From Cochliopodium minus (taxonomy: Eukaryota; Discosea; Himatismenida; Cochliopodiidae), in NCBI GenBank assembly GCA_024220525.1, contig JAMYWO010000027.1:168038-209218 (forward strand): a stretch of DNA of 41,181 nt, read 5' to 3'. The position numbers and the translations under genes were made by a program. Shown piece by piece: positions 1 through 10,185 of the stretch (positions within the stretch are counted from its first letter, which is position 1; every line of letters starts with the position of its first letter). The notes under the pieces were generated by a model. That model made no database searches, had not been told where the DNA came from, and worked only from the letters and a program-made list of their open reading frames with translations.

Positions 1-860
1 ACCACAACAACCTATCTACCAACCTCCTCCACAACAACCAATCTACCAACAACCAATCTTCCAACCTCCTCAAATCGTCATCCAAACACCTCCTATCTTC
101 CAACCACAACCAACATTCAAATTATTCAACGGTATGAAGATCACATTGAGGTAAAAAAAAATTTTCATCTCTTTTTTTTAATATTTTATTATTTTTTTGA
201 ATTATTATTTTTTTTTTCTTCTTTAGTTTTATTTATTTTTAATTTTTAAATATTTTTTAATCTTTTTATTTATTTTTTTCTCAGATCTCACCACGGAAAC
301 TTTCTTCGTGCAGACAACAACCGCCAACTCGTCAACTTGGCTCAATCCCCAAAGGAATGGGAAACATGGTATGTTGAACAACACGGACACAGATTCGCTT
401 TCAGGTAAGAAATTTCTTATCATTTATTTAATTTAATTACAATTTTTATATTTCAAAAAAAATTCATTTATTTAACTATTTTTTTTAAAATTTTTTTTTT
501 TTTTATTTTTTTATTTTTAAATTTTTTAAAAGATCTCATCATGGTACTTATTTGAGAGCAGACAATAACAACAACTTTGTCAACCAAGCTAACGGAGCCA
601 AGGAGTGGGAACACTGGAGTGTCGACTATCATGGTAACCAAATCACCTTGAGATCTCACCACGGAACATACTTGAGAGCTGATTCTAACGGTACTGTCAA
701 TACTACTAATGCATGTAAAGAATGGTAAAAAAAATTATATTTTTATTATTAATTTATTTTTTTATTTTCTTAATTATTTTAATTTATTTTTTATATTATT
801 TTTCATTTTTTATCTTTTTTTTCATTTAGGGAACATTGGTCTTTTCAACAAGCTTTTTAA
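1..860 (+). CDS. Fascin-like beta-trefoil repeat protein, 5' part missing
   Basis: Exons 2-150 (frame starts at base 2, upstream part outside the window), 285-404, 533-724 and 830-860, giving 163 residues to a TAA at 858. The N-terminal 40 residues visible are rich in Pro, Gln, Ile and Tyr (PQQPIYQ-type repeats). After that come three copies of a roughly 40-residue unit of the form RSHHGxYLRADxN...KEWExW, the pattern of fascin/actin-crosslinking beta-trefoil domains, in which HG and LRA mark each hairpin. Exon 2 is 120 nt, exactly 40 codons, and is flanked on both sides by phase-2 introns at the same place in the repeat. Family role: actin bundling or another beta-trefoil binding function; which one cannot be told. 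The Pro/Gln-rich stretch is likely a flexible linker. The splice joins are deduced from frame and repeat continuity. Confidence 0.7.
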
Positions 861-956
861 TTTAAATAAAAACGAAATATTGTTTAAAAATAATCCTTTT
901 TTTTCAAATCTTTTTATTTAAATACAATTTTTTTTTTTTTTTTTTTTTTTATTCCC

Positions 957-1844
957 TCAATATTGTTCCTGAAAAAATTGAAATGGATCCATTTCAAAAT
1001 AAATGTTTTGAGATAAGGGGATGTTTGATTCCTCAGAAAAAGAAATAAAGGAATCAAAGTCTTGAGAATCACAATTGTGTATCTCTTTCTTATCAAACGA
1101 TCCATCTTGTGCAGGTAAAGAGAAACAACCATATGATTGATCATTTGTGTTTTGATAATTTGAAGATTCACTGAGGCGTATTGGAAAGAACAAGATCTCT
1201 TCATATGTAGAGTTTTCGATTTGAGTTGAATTGTACTCTTCTTTATTGTTCACTTTGATGGCTTTTGAATGATAGGATCTCTCTTCAAAATCTTCATCTT
1301 CTATTGTTCTCTTTTTGTTTTTTTTAAGAATTATTGACGGGACAAGTTGTTTTGAAGTTGATATTATTTGTTTTTGATTATCATTTTCTTCGTTTGCTTT
1401 TCTGTCTCTTTTAGTTAGTGAGGAAGAGAGCAAAGACATCGAAATTTCAAAGTACATTATCTTCTTCCCTTTTTTCTTTGTTTTGAATACTTCTGATTTT
1501 CTAAACTCTGGATCTTTGAACTCTACTGGATTCTTCCCAGATGATTTCATGAATGATTTAAACCCCAAATACTTCCAGTTATTTAAAAAACTTGTTTTGC
1601 AAGATCCCAGATTAGATTTACATACTTTCTTCACATATTCTGTGTCCATAATGATGAAAATGAATTTTTTGTAGATGTAGAGCTTGACATTCCCTGCGTT
1701 TCCAAATAGGAGATGATCTCTCAGTTTTTCCCACAAGTTCCCTCTTTTCTCTTGTTTTTTCTCTGTCTTAAATCTGACGAATTTGTCTACAATGTTCAAC
1801 AACTCTTCCCATTCGCACATAAATTTTGGGCAGACTTCTGTCAT
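957..1844 (-). CDS. Divergent HSF-type DNA-binding protein, copy A
   Basis: Single exon, 295 residues, ATG at 1844. I do not recognise it at once, but residues about 10-130 follow the heat-shock-factor winged-helix layout: a hydrophobic helix, a strand like KLYIYKKFIFIIMD, a Lys-rich segment, then SFLNNWKYLGFKSF followed by PVEFKDPEFRKSEVF. This parallels SFVRQLN.YGFRK...EF....F in HSF. The recognition-helix Arg of SFVRQLN is replaced, so DNA specificity would differ. A Lys/Arg stretch near residue 185 could be a nuclear signal. The C-terminus is acidic with aromatic residues (FDSFISFSEESN, MDPFQFF), like an activation domain. It is a tandem paralogue of the next gene on the same strand. The stop is only about 97 nt from the end of the facing fascin-like gene. 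Confidence 0.5.
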   Translation of the reverse strand: MTEVCPKFMCEWEELLNIVDKFVRFKTEKKQEKRGNLWEKLRDHLLFGNAGNVKLYIYKKFIFIIMDTEYVKKVCKSNLGSCKTSFLNNWKYLGFKSFMKSSGKNPVEFKDPEFRKSEVFKTKKKGKKIMYFEISMSLLSSSLTKRDRKANEENDNQKQIISTSKQLVPSIILKKNKKRTIEDEDFEERSYHSKAIKVNNKEEYNSTQIENSTYEEILFFPIRLSESSNYQNTNDQSYGCFSLPAQDGSFDKKEIHNCDSQDFDSFISFSEESNIPLSQNIYFEMDPFQFFQEQY

Positions 1845-2338
1845 CTTTTCTATTTTTAAAAAAATTTAATTCTCATAATAAGAATTTCATAAAATATAAA
1901 TTAATTATATTTTACCATTTATTTTGTTTTTCTCAATTAAATTGTTGAATTCTCCATTTAAATTCAATATTTGCTTTTTGAAAGAGAAATATTAAATTAA
2001 TTATACAATAAAAAGGAAATTAGATAGAAAATACTTGAAGTTGATCACAATTATTTTTCATATTTTTTTGAATTATCAGTTTTTTTTTATTATTATTAAT
2101 TTTCTGCCTCTTCATTTATTTTTGAAAAAGGTTATTGATAATTTAAAGAATTTTCATTTTTCAAATTTAATTCTAACAAATTTAGGCTGAAATTCATTTC
2201 AAAGAATAGAACCAAAAATTTAAAAGGATGGATCAATCAAAAGCTTCTCTTTATTTTAATTGAAATTCTAATTGTAAAATAAATTCCTGAAGATGAAAGT
2301 ATTTGTTTTTAAAAAAACTTTCTATGGGTTTGATACAT
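1845..2338. other. Spacer between the two tandem paralogues
   Basis: About 490 bases of A/T-rich sequence between the start of copy A and the stop of copy B, both on the minus strand. It must hold the copy A promoter and the copy B 3' end. A lone ATG followed by a GTAAAA-type donor lies near 1910 on the minus strand and could be a leader exon for copy A, but this is weak. No other gene is visible. Confidence 0.4.
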
Positions 2339-3238
2339 TCAAAGTTGATTCATATCCATGTTGGAAAATAAAGAATCAAAACTAAAATCAAAAGAATCAA
2401 TATCACAATCAAAATTATTTGAAGGACATGAAGAATAATTATGGGAGGGAAGAAAAGGATTCGAAATATTAGAGCTTGAAGGTTTTTCATTTTCATTGAT
2501 GAGAAAATCGTTGATAATTGTAATCTTTTCATGGTTGATTGTATCTATACTCATTGGGGAAGTTTGAGTGTTTAAAGGAAAATTTTTCTCATAAAAATCT
2601 TCAAATAGGTAATTTTCTATATTAAAAGTTTCTGAATTACAAGTTTCTAAAGGAACTACACAAACTTTTTTGTTTGACTTTAGAAGATTTTCTTTAGTTC
2701 TTTTTCTCTTTTCATTCTTTTGTGATCCTAATTCCTTTTTGTTTTTCTTCATTTCCAATTCTAAAGGATTTTGGATATTTAAGTACATTTTAAGGTATTC
2801 ATTTTTTTTAGCCTTATAAAAATAGCTTTTTTTCAAAATTTCAGATTCAATAAATTCTTTTGGTATTTTCCCTTCTATTTCGGATTCTCTAATAAAAGTA
2901 ATAAAGCCATGGTACTTAATGGTGTTAAGATTATTGGTTTTTGAGTATTTCAACTTGCAAATTTTTTGTACAAAATTTTTTTCCATCAAAAAGAAAACAA
3001 ATTGTTTGTGGACAAAACATTGAAACTTTTTGTCAGAATTTCCATCTTTGAAGAGATGATCTTTCAAGATGGACCAGGCATTTTCTTCTTTATTTGGTTT
3101 GTGCTTATTATGAAGTTTACGGATCTTCAAAACAATTTCTATGATTTCAAAGATTTTGATCCACAATAATTGGTTTGATGAATCTATAGAAATTATATTT
3201 TTTTCTAAATTTTTATGAAAATGTAAAGTATTTTTCAA
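2339..3238 (-). CDS. Divergent HSF-type DNA-binding protein, copy B (start unresolved)
   Basis: About 285-299 residues. Paralogous to copy A over the same region: LLWIKIFEIIEIV helix, SILKDHLF, a FVFFLMEKNFVQKIC strand/helix, KYHGFITF, then PKEFIESEILKKSYF. This matches the HSF scheme of NN...F...YGF...EF....F. A basic stretch (KNEKRKRTKENLL) is a likely nuclear signal. The C-terminus, DIDSFDFSFDSLF, is an acidic/aromatic pattern typical of activation domains. The frame is open to 3238 but has no ATG before the conserved region, so the true start must be in an upstream exon. A minus-strand acceptor TATAG at 3184-3188 joins well to an upstream Glu/Lys-rich segment near 3255-3305, but the donor there would be GTTAAA, so I leave the 5' end open. 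Probable transcription regulator. Confidence 0.5.
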   Translation of the reverse strand: MKNTLHFHKNLEKNIISIDSSNQLLWIKIFEIIEIVLKIRKLHNKHKPNKEENAWSILKDHLFKDGNSDKKFQCFVHKQFVFFLMEKNFVQKICKLKYSKTNNLNTIKYHGFITFIRESEIEGKIPKEFIESEILKKSYFYKAKKNEYLKMYLNIQNPLELEMKKNKKELGSQKNEKRKRTKENLLKSNKKVCVVPLETCNSETFNIENYLFEDFYEKNFPLNTQTSPMSIDTINHEKITIINDFLINENEKPSSSNISNPFLPSHNYSSCPSNNFDCDIDSFDFSFDSLFSNMDMNQL

Positions 3239-4075
3239 AATTATTGTAAATTTTAACCAATTTCTTTGACTTCAACCAGTTTGAAAAATTCTTCCCTTTT
3301 TTCAGTCAAATCCTAAAAATATGAACTTGTTTAATTTCTTTTCAAATATTTTTTTTTATTTACATTCTCCAAACTTTCCTGCTCATTGTGATTTCAAAAA
3401 GTTTCTTTTTTTTTTTTTTTTGAAAATTTCGCATCACAATAAAAATATACAAAAATCAAATAAATGAAAATCAATTAAAATTACAATTTGTCAAATTTGG
3501 TGCCAAAACTAATCAGCTAAATAATTAAATGTCAATTGAAAACTTAATTTTTGACAAAACTCTATTGAGTAAAATTTAGGAACTACCCTAAGATTCACTG
3601 GAAGAAAATTTGTTAGTAAAAATGACAATAGTACAAATGTTAATAAATTATTTCAGTTAAATAATTAATATTTCTAATGAAAACAAAGATTAAATTGAAA
3701 ATTTTTTATTAAAGAAGTACCAAATTCTTTCAAGAAAATTAAGAACAATTAAGGATAATATTTCTATTTCATTTTGAATAATGATATCAATTGCAATTCA
3801 CAAGCCAACATTAAATTCAATTTAAAAAAAAATTAATTAGGAATAAAATCAACTTAATTTGTTAATCCTTCCAAAACATTGGGACTGCTTTCAATTACTG
3901 TTAAAAAAATTTCCATTTTAATTTTGTTTGCAATTCAAAATCAGAAAAGAAAAATAATGACAAAAAAGGAAAAGTTAATAAAATTATCAGAAACAAATAG
4001 ATTTGATAAATTTTCAAATCATTGATCCACAATAAAATTAAATTGAATAATTAAAATAAACTTTTAAAAAAAAAA
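3239..4075. promoter_or_regulatory. Divergent intergenic region upstream of copy B and of the protease gene
   Basis: About 840 bases between two genes that point away from each other. It probably holds the first exon of copy B (roughly 3255-3395, minus strand) and the promoters of both genes. There is a poly-T tract at about 3409-3421 and an A-rich run just before the protease ATG at 4076. No recognised promoter motif, RNA gene or repeat was seen. Confidence 0.35.
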
Positions 4076-6143
4076 ATGAGATTCATATTGTTGGTATTGA
4101 CTCTATTTATTTTGCTATCATCATGCGAATTCAATAATATGCATTCCAAAGCATCCAAGGAAGTGATCCTTCCACTCTATGGAAACTTTAGGTGAGCATA
4201 TCGGCAACAATTAAAAAAAATTAAAGCAAAAATAAATTTTTCCCTTTTATAAAATGAAAAAGCGAATTATTTATGTACTATTTGATGGTGAGCTTTAGAT
4301 CTTGATACATCCTTTATTGAAATTAATATATGATTTTATAGGTCAATGTTGGTAATCCTCCACTCCTAATGACCGCATCATTCGATACCGGTAATGAAAA
4401 ATCAAGGATATAGTTTTCAAATGATTTATAAAATTGTATAGGATCATCTGATTTTCTTATAAATGATGTATCATGCTCCAATTGTTTTGGTAAAAATTTT
4501 TATTTTTTTTATTTTATATTTTTATTTTTTAATAAAAAAATTTTTAATAAAATCATTTCTCACCTACCAAATTTTTAAAAAATATTTCATAACATTTTTG
4601 ATAAAAGGTGGAAATGTTTCTATCTGGTATAACTCCAGCAAATCTTCCGACAGCCAATCTTTGAAGTGCACAGACAACCAAGTGAAATGTTCGCAATGCC
4701 TCAATACTAGTAAAAAAAAAAAAATTGCAAAAATTTAAAATTTTAATTTAAAAAATAATTAGAACAAAATAATTAAAAAATAATTAAAAAAATATAAAAA
4801 TAATGTTCACAAATTTTTTAATCATTTAAATTATAATTTTTTTTTAGCTAGATGTGGATACAATGTTTCTTATGGGGGAGGAATGACATTGGATGCATAT
4901 GCTTACAAAGATGAAATTTCATTCTCAAGCCAATCTTCTATTTTGTCCTCCGTAGCTTATTTTGGAGGAATTTACAACGTGATTAATGGAGACAGGAAAC
5001 AAGGAAAGTTTTTTAAGAAGCATATTCAAAATCAAAAATATTTAAGAGATCTCAACGACGATTACCCTGAAGTAAAAAAAAAATTCTTAATTAGAATTTT
5101 ATTTTAGTTTAAATTATAAATTTGTTTTAAAGTTAGTTTTAATTTAATTTTTAATTTTAATTTAATCTTAGGTTTTAATTTTAATTTTAAAATATTAAAT
5201 CTTCTACTTTTTTGATCATATTTTATTTTTAGGGTATCATGGGATTTGCTTATTCAGGTAAAATGATTTTTGATGTGATTCTAATTTTAAATTTCACACT
5301 TTTTTCAGATTTGAGCACTTTAGGTGTGAAAACTGCTTTTGATAGCATTGTTGCTCAAAACAATGATGTCCAAAATATTTTTTCGATTTGTTTGAGAGTA
5401 AGGGATATTTTTAAATTTCAAAAAAATCAAAAAAAAATAAAAAAATAATCTTTCAATAAATTAATAAAAGGATGTTGGTGGAGTACTTAGTTTGGGAGGT
5501 TATGGTAACTGGAGCGGGAAAAACGAAGTAATGTACACCCCCATCACTCAAAAGAACTTCTTTGGGATTTTTGTGAATGATATCTTGGTTGAAGGAAAGT
5601 CCATCGGAGTCAACAACAACGTATACAACTCTGGTTCTGTCATAGTAGATTCTGGTAAGATAAAAAGAATAACTTTTAACTTTCAATTTTGATTTTTTTA
5701 AAAAATAATTTTTATTTTTATTTATTTTTACTAAAGGAACACCATTCCCTACATTACCAACAGTAGCTTATCCCTTCCTCAAAAATTCCTTCCTTAAAAT
5801 CTGCCAAAAAACCGACCTAGTAGGAATTTGCCGAGTTCCAGCTAACCAAACCCTCTTCGAACAAGTGTGCTTCACCATGACCCCTCAACAAATCAACGAG
5901 TTCCCCATTATAACTTTCTTGCTAAAAAGCAATGATAATGTTAACAACACAATCAATGTTAATTACCCTCCTTACCTTTACCTCAAGCAGCAGTACTTTT
6001 GCAACTATGGTCAAGTTGGTTTGGGTGTTGATCAAGAGGATGGATTTACTATCATTGGTGCTTCTATGTTGCAGGGTTACACCACCACTTTTGATAAGGC
6101 CAACTCTAGAATTGGATTTTCTCAATTAGAACAGTGTTCTTAA
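4076..6143 (+). CDS. Secreted pepsin-family (A1) aspartic protease
   Basis: Ten exons: 4076-4191, 4263-4287, 4342-4390, 4442-4489, 4608-4709, 4848-5071, 5233-5257, 5309-5397, 5471-5654, 5737-6143. They join without a frame break into 422 residues, a normal length for family A1. Residues 1-20 (MRFILLVLTLFILLSSC) are a signal peptide. The first catalytic motif is FDTGSSDFLI (Asp62) and the second is VIVDSGTPFPTLP (Asp286). SYGGGMTLDAY lies where the flap loop is expected, and IIGASMLQGYTTTFD...RIGFS is the usual C-terminal A1 motif. Several Cys pairs fit disulfides. Expected role: acid protease in the endolysosomal/digestive pathway or secreted. The Ser in DSG instead of Thr is common and compatible with activity. 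Both catalytic Gly codons are split by a phase-1 intron. Confidence 0.9.
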
Positions 6144-6216
6144 AAATTAAAAAAATTAAAATATCCTTTGAATATTTTTAAATTTCAATTAGTTTTATCA
6201 TTTTTCTTTTAATTAA

Positions 6217-7162
6217 TTAAAGTTTGCTTTCATTTTTGTTGTTCTCGATTATTTCAACCAAATAGTCCATGAATTTCGGATGAAATAAAGCGGAATGATC
6301 ACATTCGAATTCATAAAGTTTAGATTTTTTGAAAAGACTTGACATTTCTACAAAAGTCTCCTTTGGAAAATAAATGTCTTCAGTACCATAAAAAATATGG
6401 GTTGGCATGTATTCTATTTCTTTAATAAAGGGTGAAAGATCTATTTTCTTATACATCTCACTCAAAACAAAATTCCTCCACCTTGGAAAAGTATTGTAAT
6501 GTTTGACTGTTGATAAGTCAACTATTTCTTTAATAATTTATTAAAACTTATTTTTAAAAGAAAAATGTGGAAATACCTTTTGTAATTTCTTTAAATCTGG
6601 TTGAATGAAATCCACTAATGAGGACTAAAGTCGAAAAATAATTTTTTTTCCTTTTAAATAAATTTGAAATTTTTTTTTAAGATTCAGTATGATCATGTTA
6701 CATTGTAGCAGTGCATATCAAAACACCACATCCACCAGAATAAGCCACACCTATAATTCTTTTAAGATTAACTTTGGGAAGATTTTTTTCGATATCCTCC
6801 AAAGCACATACAACTGATTTTGCATCACGAGAATGATAATCTTGGATTAAAAAAAGTCATATTATTTAAAATATTTTCAGTGAATCAAAAATATAAAAAA
6901 AAATAATCTTACTTTCATCCCACCCATCTTTTAATGGATCTGGATCAGATTTTCCATATCCGGGTCTATCTATCAAAATCATTGTGACATCCTTATCCAA
7001 TAGACGGGGATAATCGAATTTGGGTTTTGTGAGGAAGATTCGATGATTGGAGACATCAGGATGAATAAATAGAAGTGTACTTTTGCCAGATCCAAGAATA
7101 TAATAGGTCACATTTCTTCCATTTTCATCACTGCAAGAATAAAAAGACAAATCTTCCTTCAT
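6217..7162 (-). CDS. Alpha/beta hydrolase-fold protein
   Basis: Four exons on the minus strand: 7162-6913, 6840-6702, 6614-6577, 6527-6217, giving 245 residues. The fold markers are in order: LLFIHPDVSNHR (oxyanion-side HP strand), MILIDRPGYGKSDP, the nucleophile elbow GVAYSGGCG (Ser118), the acid in FYGTEDIYFP (Asp193), and the catalytic His in ECDHSALFHP (His220). The triad is complete, so it should be an active esterase/lipase/peptidase-like hydrolase. The substrate cannot be read from sequence. The open frame extends upstream of the chosen ATG and another Met exists about 22 codons earlier; I chose 7162 because the conserved fold starts soon after. The 3' end is only about 70 nt from the end of the facing protease gene. 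Confidence 0.8.
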
Positions 7163-7382
7163 TTTTTTTTTTATTAAACATATTTTTGTTGTTTTAGGAA
7201 ATGCTGATATCATCAAAACTTCCATTATAATACTAGTTCTATTAATAGAACGTATATTTATTTTTATCTTTATTTTAAAAAAATTTTCGAAATAGACAGA
7301 TCCTGTCACATTTTAATTATTTTAATTTATTTTTTCATTTTTTCTTATTTAAAAGTTTTTAATTAATCTTGGTAAATAATGA

Positions 7383-9293
7383 TCAAAACCAAGTGGATGG
7401 AACATTCATTGTAGAAACAGCTTCATTTTCGGTGAGGCCAGTCTTCAAAAAGTTGGAGTGCTCAGAGTAATAAGATTGAGAGGTGTGTTGTTCATGTGAG
7501 GATTCTGAATCCCAAATTTCATAGATGATGTATCTATGCTCATCCTTGATTTGTTTGACAGAAACTAGACAAAAATAAAAAAAATGAAAAAAAAAAAATA
7601 AAAAATAAAAAAAATCAAAATTAATTGATAAAATCAAAATTGATAAAATTTTATTATTAAAAAAATTTTATTTAAATAACATGTATTAATGCAAATAATT
7701 AATGTTTACCTTTTACATTCCCATCTTCGTTTTGGCTTCTGTGAACGTAAGACTTCAAAGCTTCTTCATAATCTTCCAACTGCTCAGGTTTGACTTTGTG
7801 ATCTCTATAAAATAAAAAATTATTTAAAAAAAATGAAATTAAAATAATAAAACATAAAGAGATTAAAGGAAAAAAAAAATTATTAATAAAAAAAATGATT
7901 AAAAAATATACCTAGAAATCATTATAAAAGCCTTGTTATCTTTGTCTTTTCCAGTTTCGAAAATTTCCTCTTCCTTAGGCAAAATCTTGACGTTGGAAGA
8001 AGAAAACTTGTCCAAAAGTTTTTTCAAACGATCAACCTGCTTGGTGAAGCTTTGAATCCCGTCGATGTTGTTGTGATGGATCTCTTCAGTCTCATGTTTG
8101 TGGGTTGGGTGTTGGGGTGTGTTCGATGAGATGGTCTCTACTCTTTGTCTTCTTCTTTCTGTGAAGATTTCCAAGGCTGTCACTGCAGAATCTACTGGCC
8201 TATTTTAAATAAAAAAAAAGGAGTTTAAATAAAAATCATAAATGATAAAATTTGGTGGAAGGAAAAAAAAATACATTTATAAAAACTTTAAATCATAATG
8301 AGAAATTTTTGAATAATTAAAATTGATTGAAATTTTCAATCTTTGTCTTTTAAATAAATTATCACTTGCAAAAAAAAAAAATAACAAATTAAAAAAATTG
8401 ATAAATACTTCAAACGAACAAAAAATTTGAATTAAAATGAAAAAAAAAAAAGAAATAAACAATGTTTGAACTACAAAATAAAAGAAATAATTTTTATAAA
8501 AAGAAAAAGTTGTTTTTTTTTTATACTTGTGAACGTTTCTTAATTGATGGCATATCTCTTTTAAAAAGAATCTCATTCTGAATTTTCCAAAAAAATCGTT
8601 TTCATTGTATTTGGAGTGGGTGAGGTGCAAGAGTTCATTCATTTGCACGTTGAGTGATTGGAGGGTTTTGAAGATATCGGAAAAGCTGGAGAAGTCTGTC
8701 AACAAGTAGCTCTTCAATTCGTCTATATCAATGTTTCTTTTTAAAAAGAAAAAAAGCTGTTAAATGAAAAAACCATTATCTTTCATTTTTATGATCAATC
8801 AAAAGATATTTAATTGTACAATTGAACATTATGCTAAGTTGAATATAATATTTTTATAATTTAAGATTTCCTTAGTTATATATCCTCTTTTATTAATCTA
8901 ATGGATGATTCTTATGTGATAATTAAATACTTACTTGTTAGAATCTTTATCAATTTGAATGAATAATTCATCCAAATCCTCTTTATCAAGAACTTGATCC
9001 TCGAAATAACTGTAAAACTCTTCCAATTGCAATTTTCCATCATCCTAAAGATTTCATATGAAAATTAAAATTATAATTATTACCATAAAAAAATATTACA
9101 TTTTTATCTGCTCTGTATCAATGAAAAAAATTTTGTATCACTTTGAATTACAAGATGGCATTTTTTTTCTTTTTACCTTAAGAAAACATCATCTGTAAGA
9201 GAAAAAATTTTAAATTGAAGAAAAAATGTTGGGTGAATATTGAAATTGTTTACTTAAAAATTCATCAAATTCTTTTTCATTGTTTTTATCCAT
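7383..9293 (-). CDS. NECAB-like protein: two EF-hands plus C-terminal ABM domain
   Basis: Eight exons, minus strand: 9293-9254, 9192-9177, 9112-9100, 9044-8935, 8736-8527, 8199-7912, 7804-7710, 7564-7383; 317 residues in one frame. EF-hand 1 has the loop DKNDDGKLQLEE (residues 21-32), assembled over a 13-nt exon. EF-hand 2 has DKDSNKNIDIDE (55-66). Both keep canonical Ca2+-binding side chains. A helical region follows (FFLKEICHQLRNV), then VDRLKKLLDKF. The C-terminal 95 residues (RYIIYEIWDSESSHEQHT...YYSEHSNFL...MNVPSTWF) are an antibiotic-biosynthesis-monooxygenase-type ferredoxin-like domain. This order of domains and linker motifs matches animal NECAB proteins (neuronal Ca2+-binding), as I recall them. 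In NECABs the ABM domain is thought to mediate oligomerisation rather than catalysis. Likely a cytosolic calcium sensor. Confidence 0.8.
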
Positions 9294-9635
9294 TTCAACA
9301 CAAAAATTCTTTTGCTCAAAGGCTAATCTGATTTTTTTTTTTATTTTAAAAAAATTGTGAAGAAAACAAAGTGATTTATAGAGTAGATATGATATCCAAT
9401 CAGATAGAAGAATCATTTCCTGTAAAATGCAAGCAATTTGCTGTTAATGTGGACGAAATAAAAACAGAAATAGTGATGAATTTATACTCAAACAAAATAT
9501 TGATAATAGTGACGCAAATAAACAAAATAGGATCATTTGTAAAAATCTGCTTGAATGAATAGAGCATAATTTAGCCAATTATTTTATCAATAAGATTATA
9601 TTGAGCTCACATTTCAATTTTTTTTAAAGATTTAT
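9294..9635. other. Spacer upstream of the NECAB-like gene
   Basis: About 340 bases. On the minus strand a 50-codon open frame (about 9555-9405) rich in Ile, Phe and Thr is present but has no start and no recognisable domain. It should also hold the NECAB-like promoter. I cannot support a gene here. Confidence 0.3.
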
Positions 9636-9877
9636 TTAATAGTTAGAAGCATATAGCGATATAGGACAATCTGAAGAACCATCATATACAGTTAATACAT
9701 TATTGGGAGATAGGGAAGATAATATCAATTTCTTATTCTCAAGACAGTTGATAGAATTGACCAGCAAATTCACACATCTCCCATTATTCATAGGATTAGG
9801 ATTAAAGCAAAAAGAAAGATCTTCTCTCAAGAAAATATTGCAAATAATTGAACACCAAAGAATTTGGTAGAAATCAT
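9636..9877 (-). pseudogene. Possible small secreted Cys-containing protein, frame broken
   Basis: On the minus strand an ATG at 9877 opens a hydrophobic leader (MISTKFFGVQLFAIFS), which looks like a signal peptide but stops after 16 codons. A second frame, offset by one base, continues at once with REDLSFCFNPNP...GRC and runs 60 residues to a stop at 9636. It includes LTVYDGSSDCP, which recalls the L.VYDG motif of CUB domains. The two frames would join with a one-base change in a T-run. So this could be a small secreted gene with a homopolymer sequencing error, a degraded gene, or chance. It follows the DD3-3 gene on the same strand. Confidence 0.2.
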
Positions 9878-10185
9878 TGAATTATATTTATTGACAATAA
9901 ATTGTTTAAAACCAAAATGTTGAATTTTAGATTGTGTTAGTTTTCAATGACCTCACTTTTTTATATTTTTTTCAAAAAGCCAACATCCATCCAAAAACAA
10001 AATTACTTCACATGAGAGTCCTTTAATACAAAGAAAGGGAGTATCTTTTGGAAAGAAAAAAAAAGTTGGGAAAAAAATAAAGTTTTATATTTCTTTAAAC
10101 ATTTTTATTACGGAAAATTGATATTCTTATTAACTTATTTATTTATTCCTAATTTTAGCAAACAACAAGAGTAGATCCCAAAGGA
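9878..10185. other. Spacer after the DD3-3 family gene
   Basis: About 310 A/T-rich bases holding the 3' flank of the DD3-3 gene and, if real, the promoter of the small fragment. Nothing else is visible. Confidence 0.3.

Noticed and set aside
8203-8526. Extra exon within the long NECAB-like intron
   Set aside because: The exons on either side already join in phase to give FFLKEICHQLRNVHKPVDSA, matching the family linker; the A/T-rich stretch between has no supported coding segment.
9371-9562. Plus-strand 63-codon frame near the NECAB-like start
   Set aside because: No ATG with context, no domain and no splice partners; it lies in the promoter region of the NECAB-like gene.
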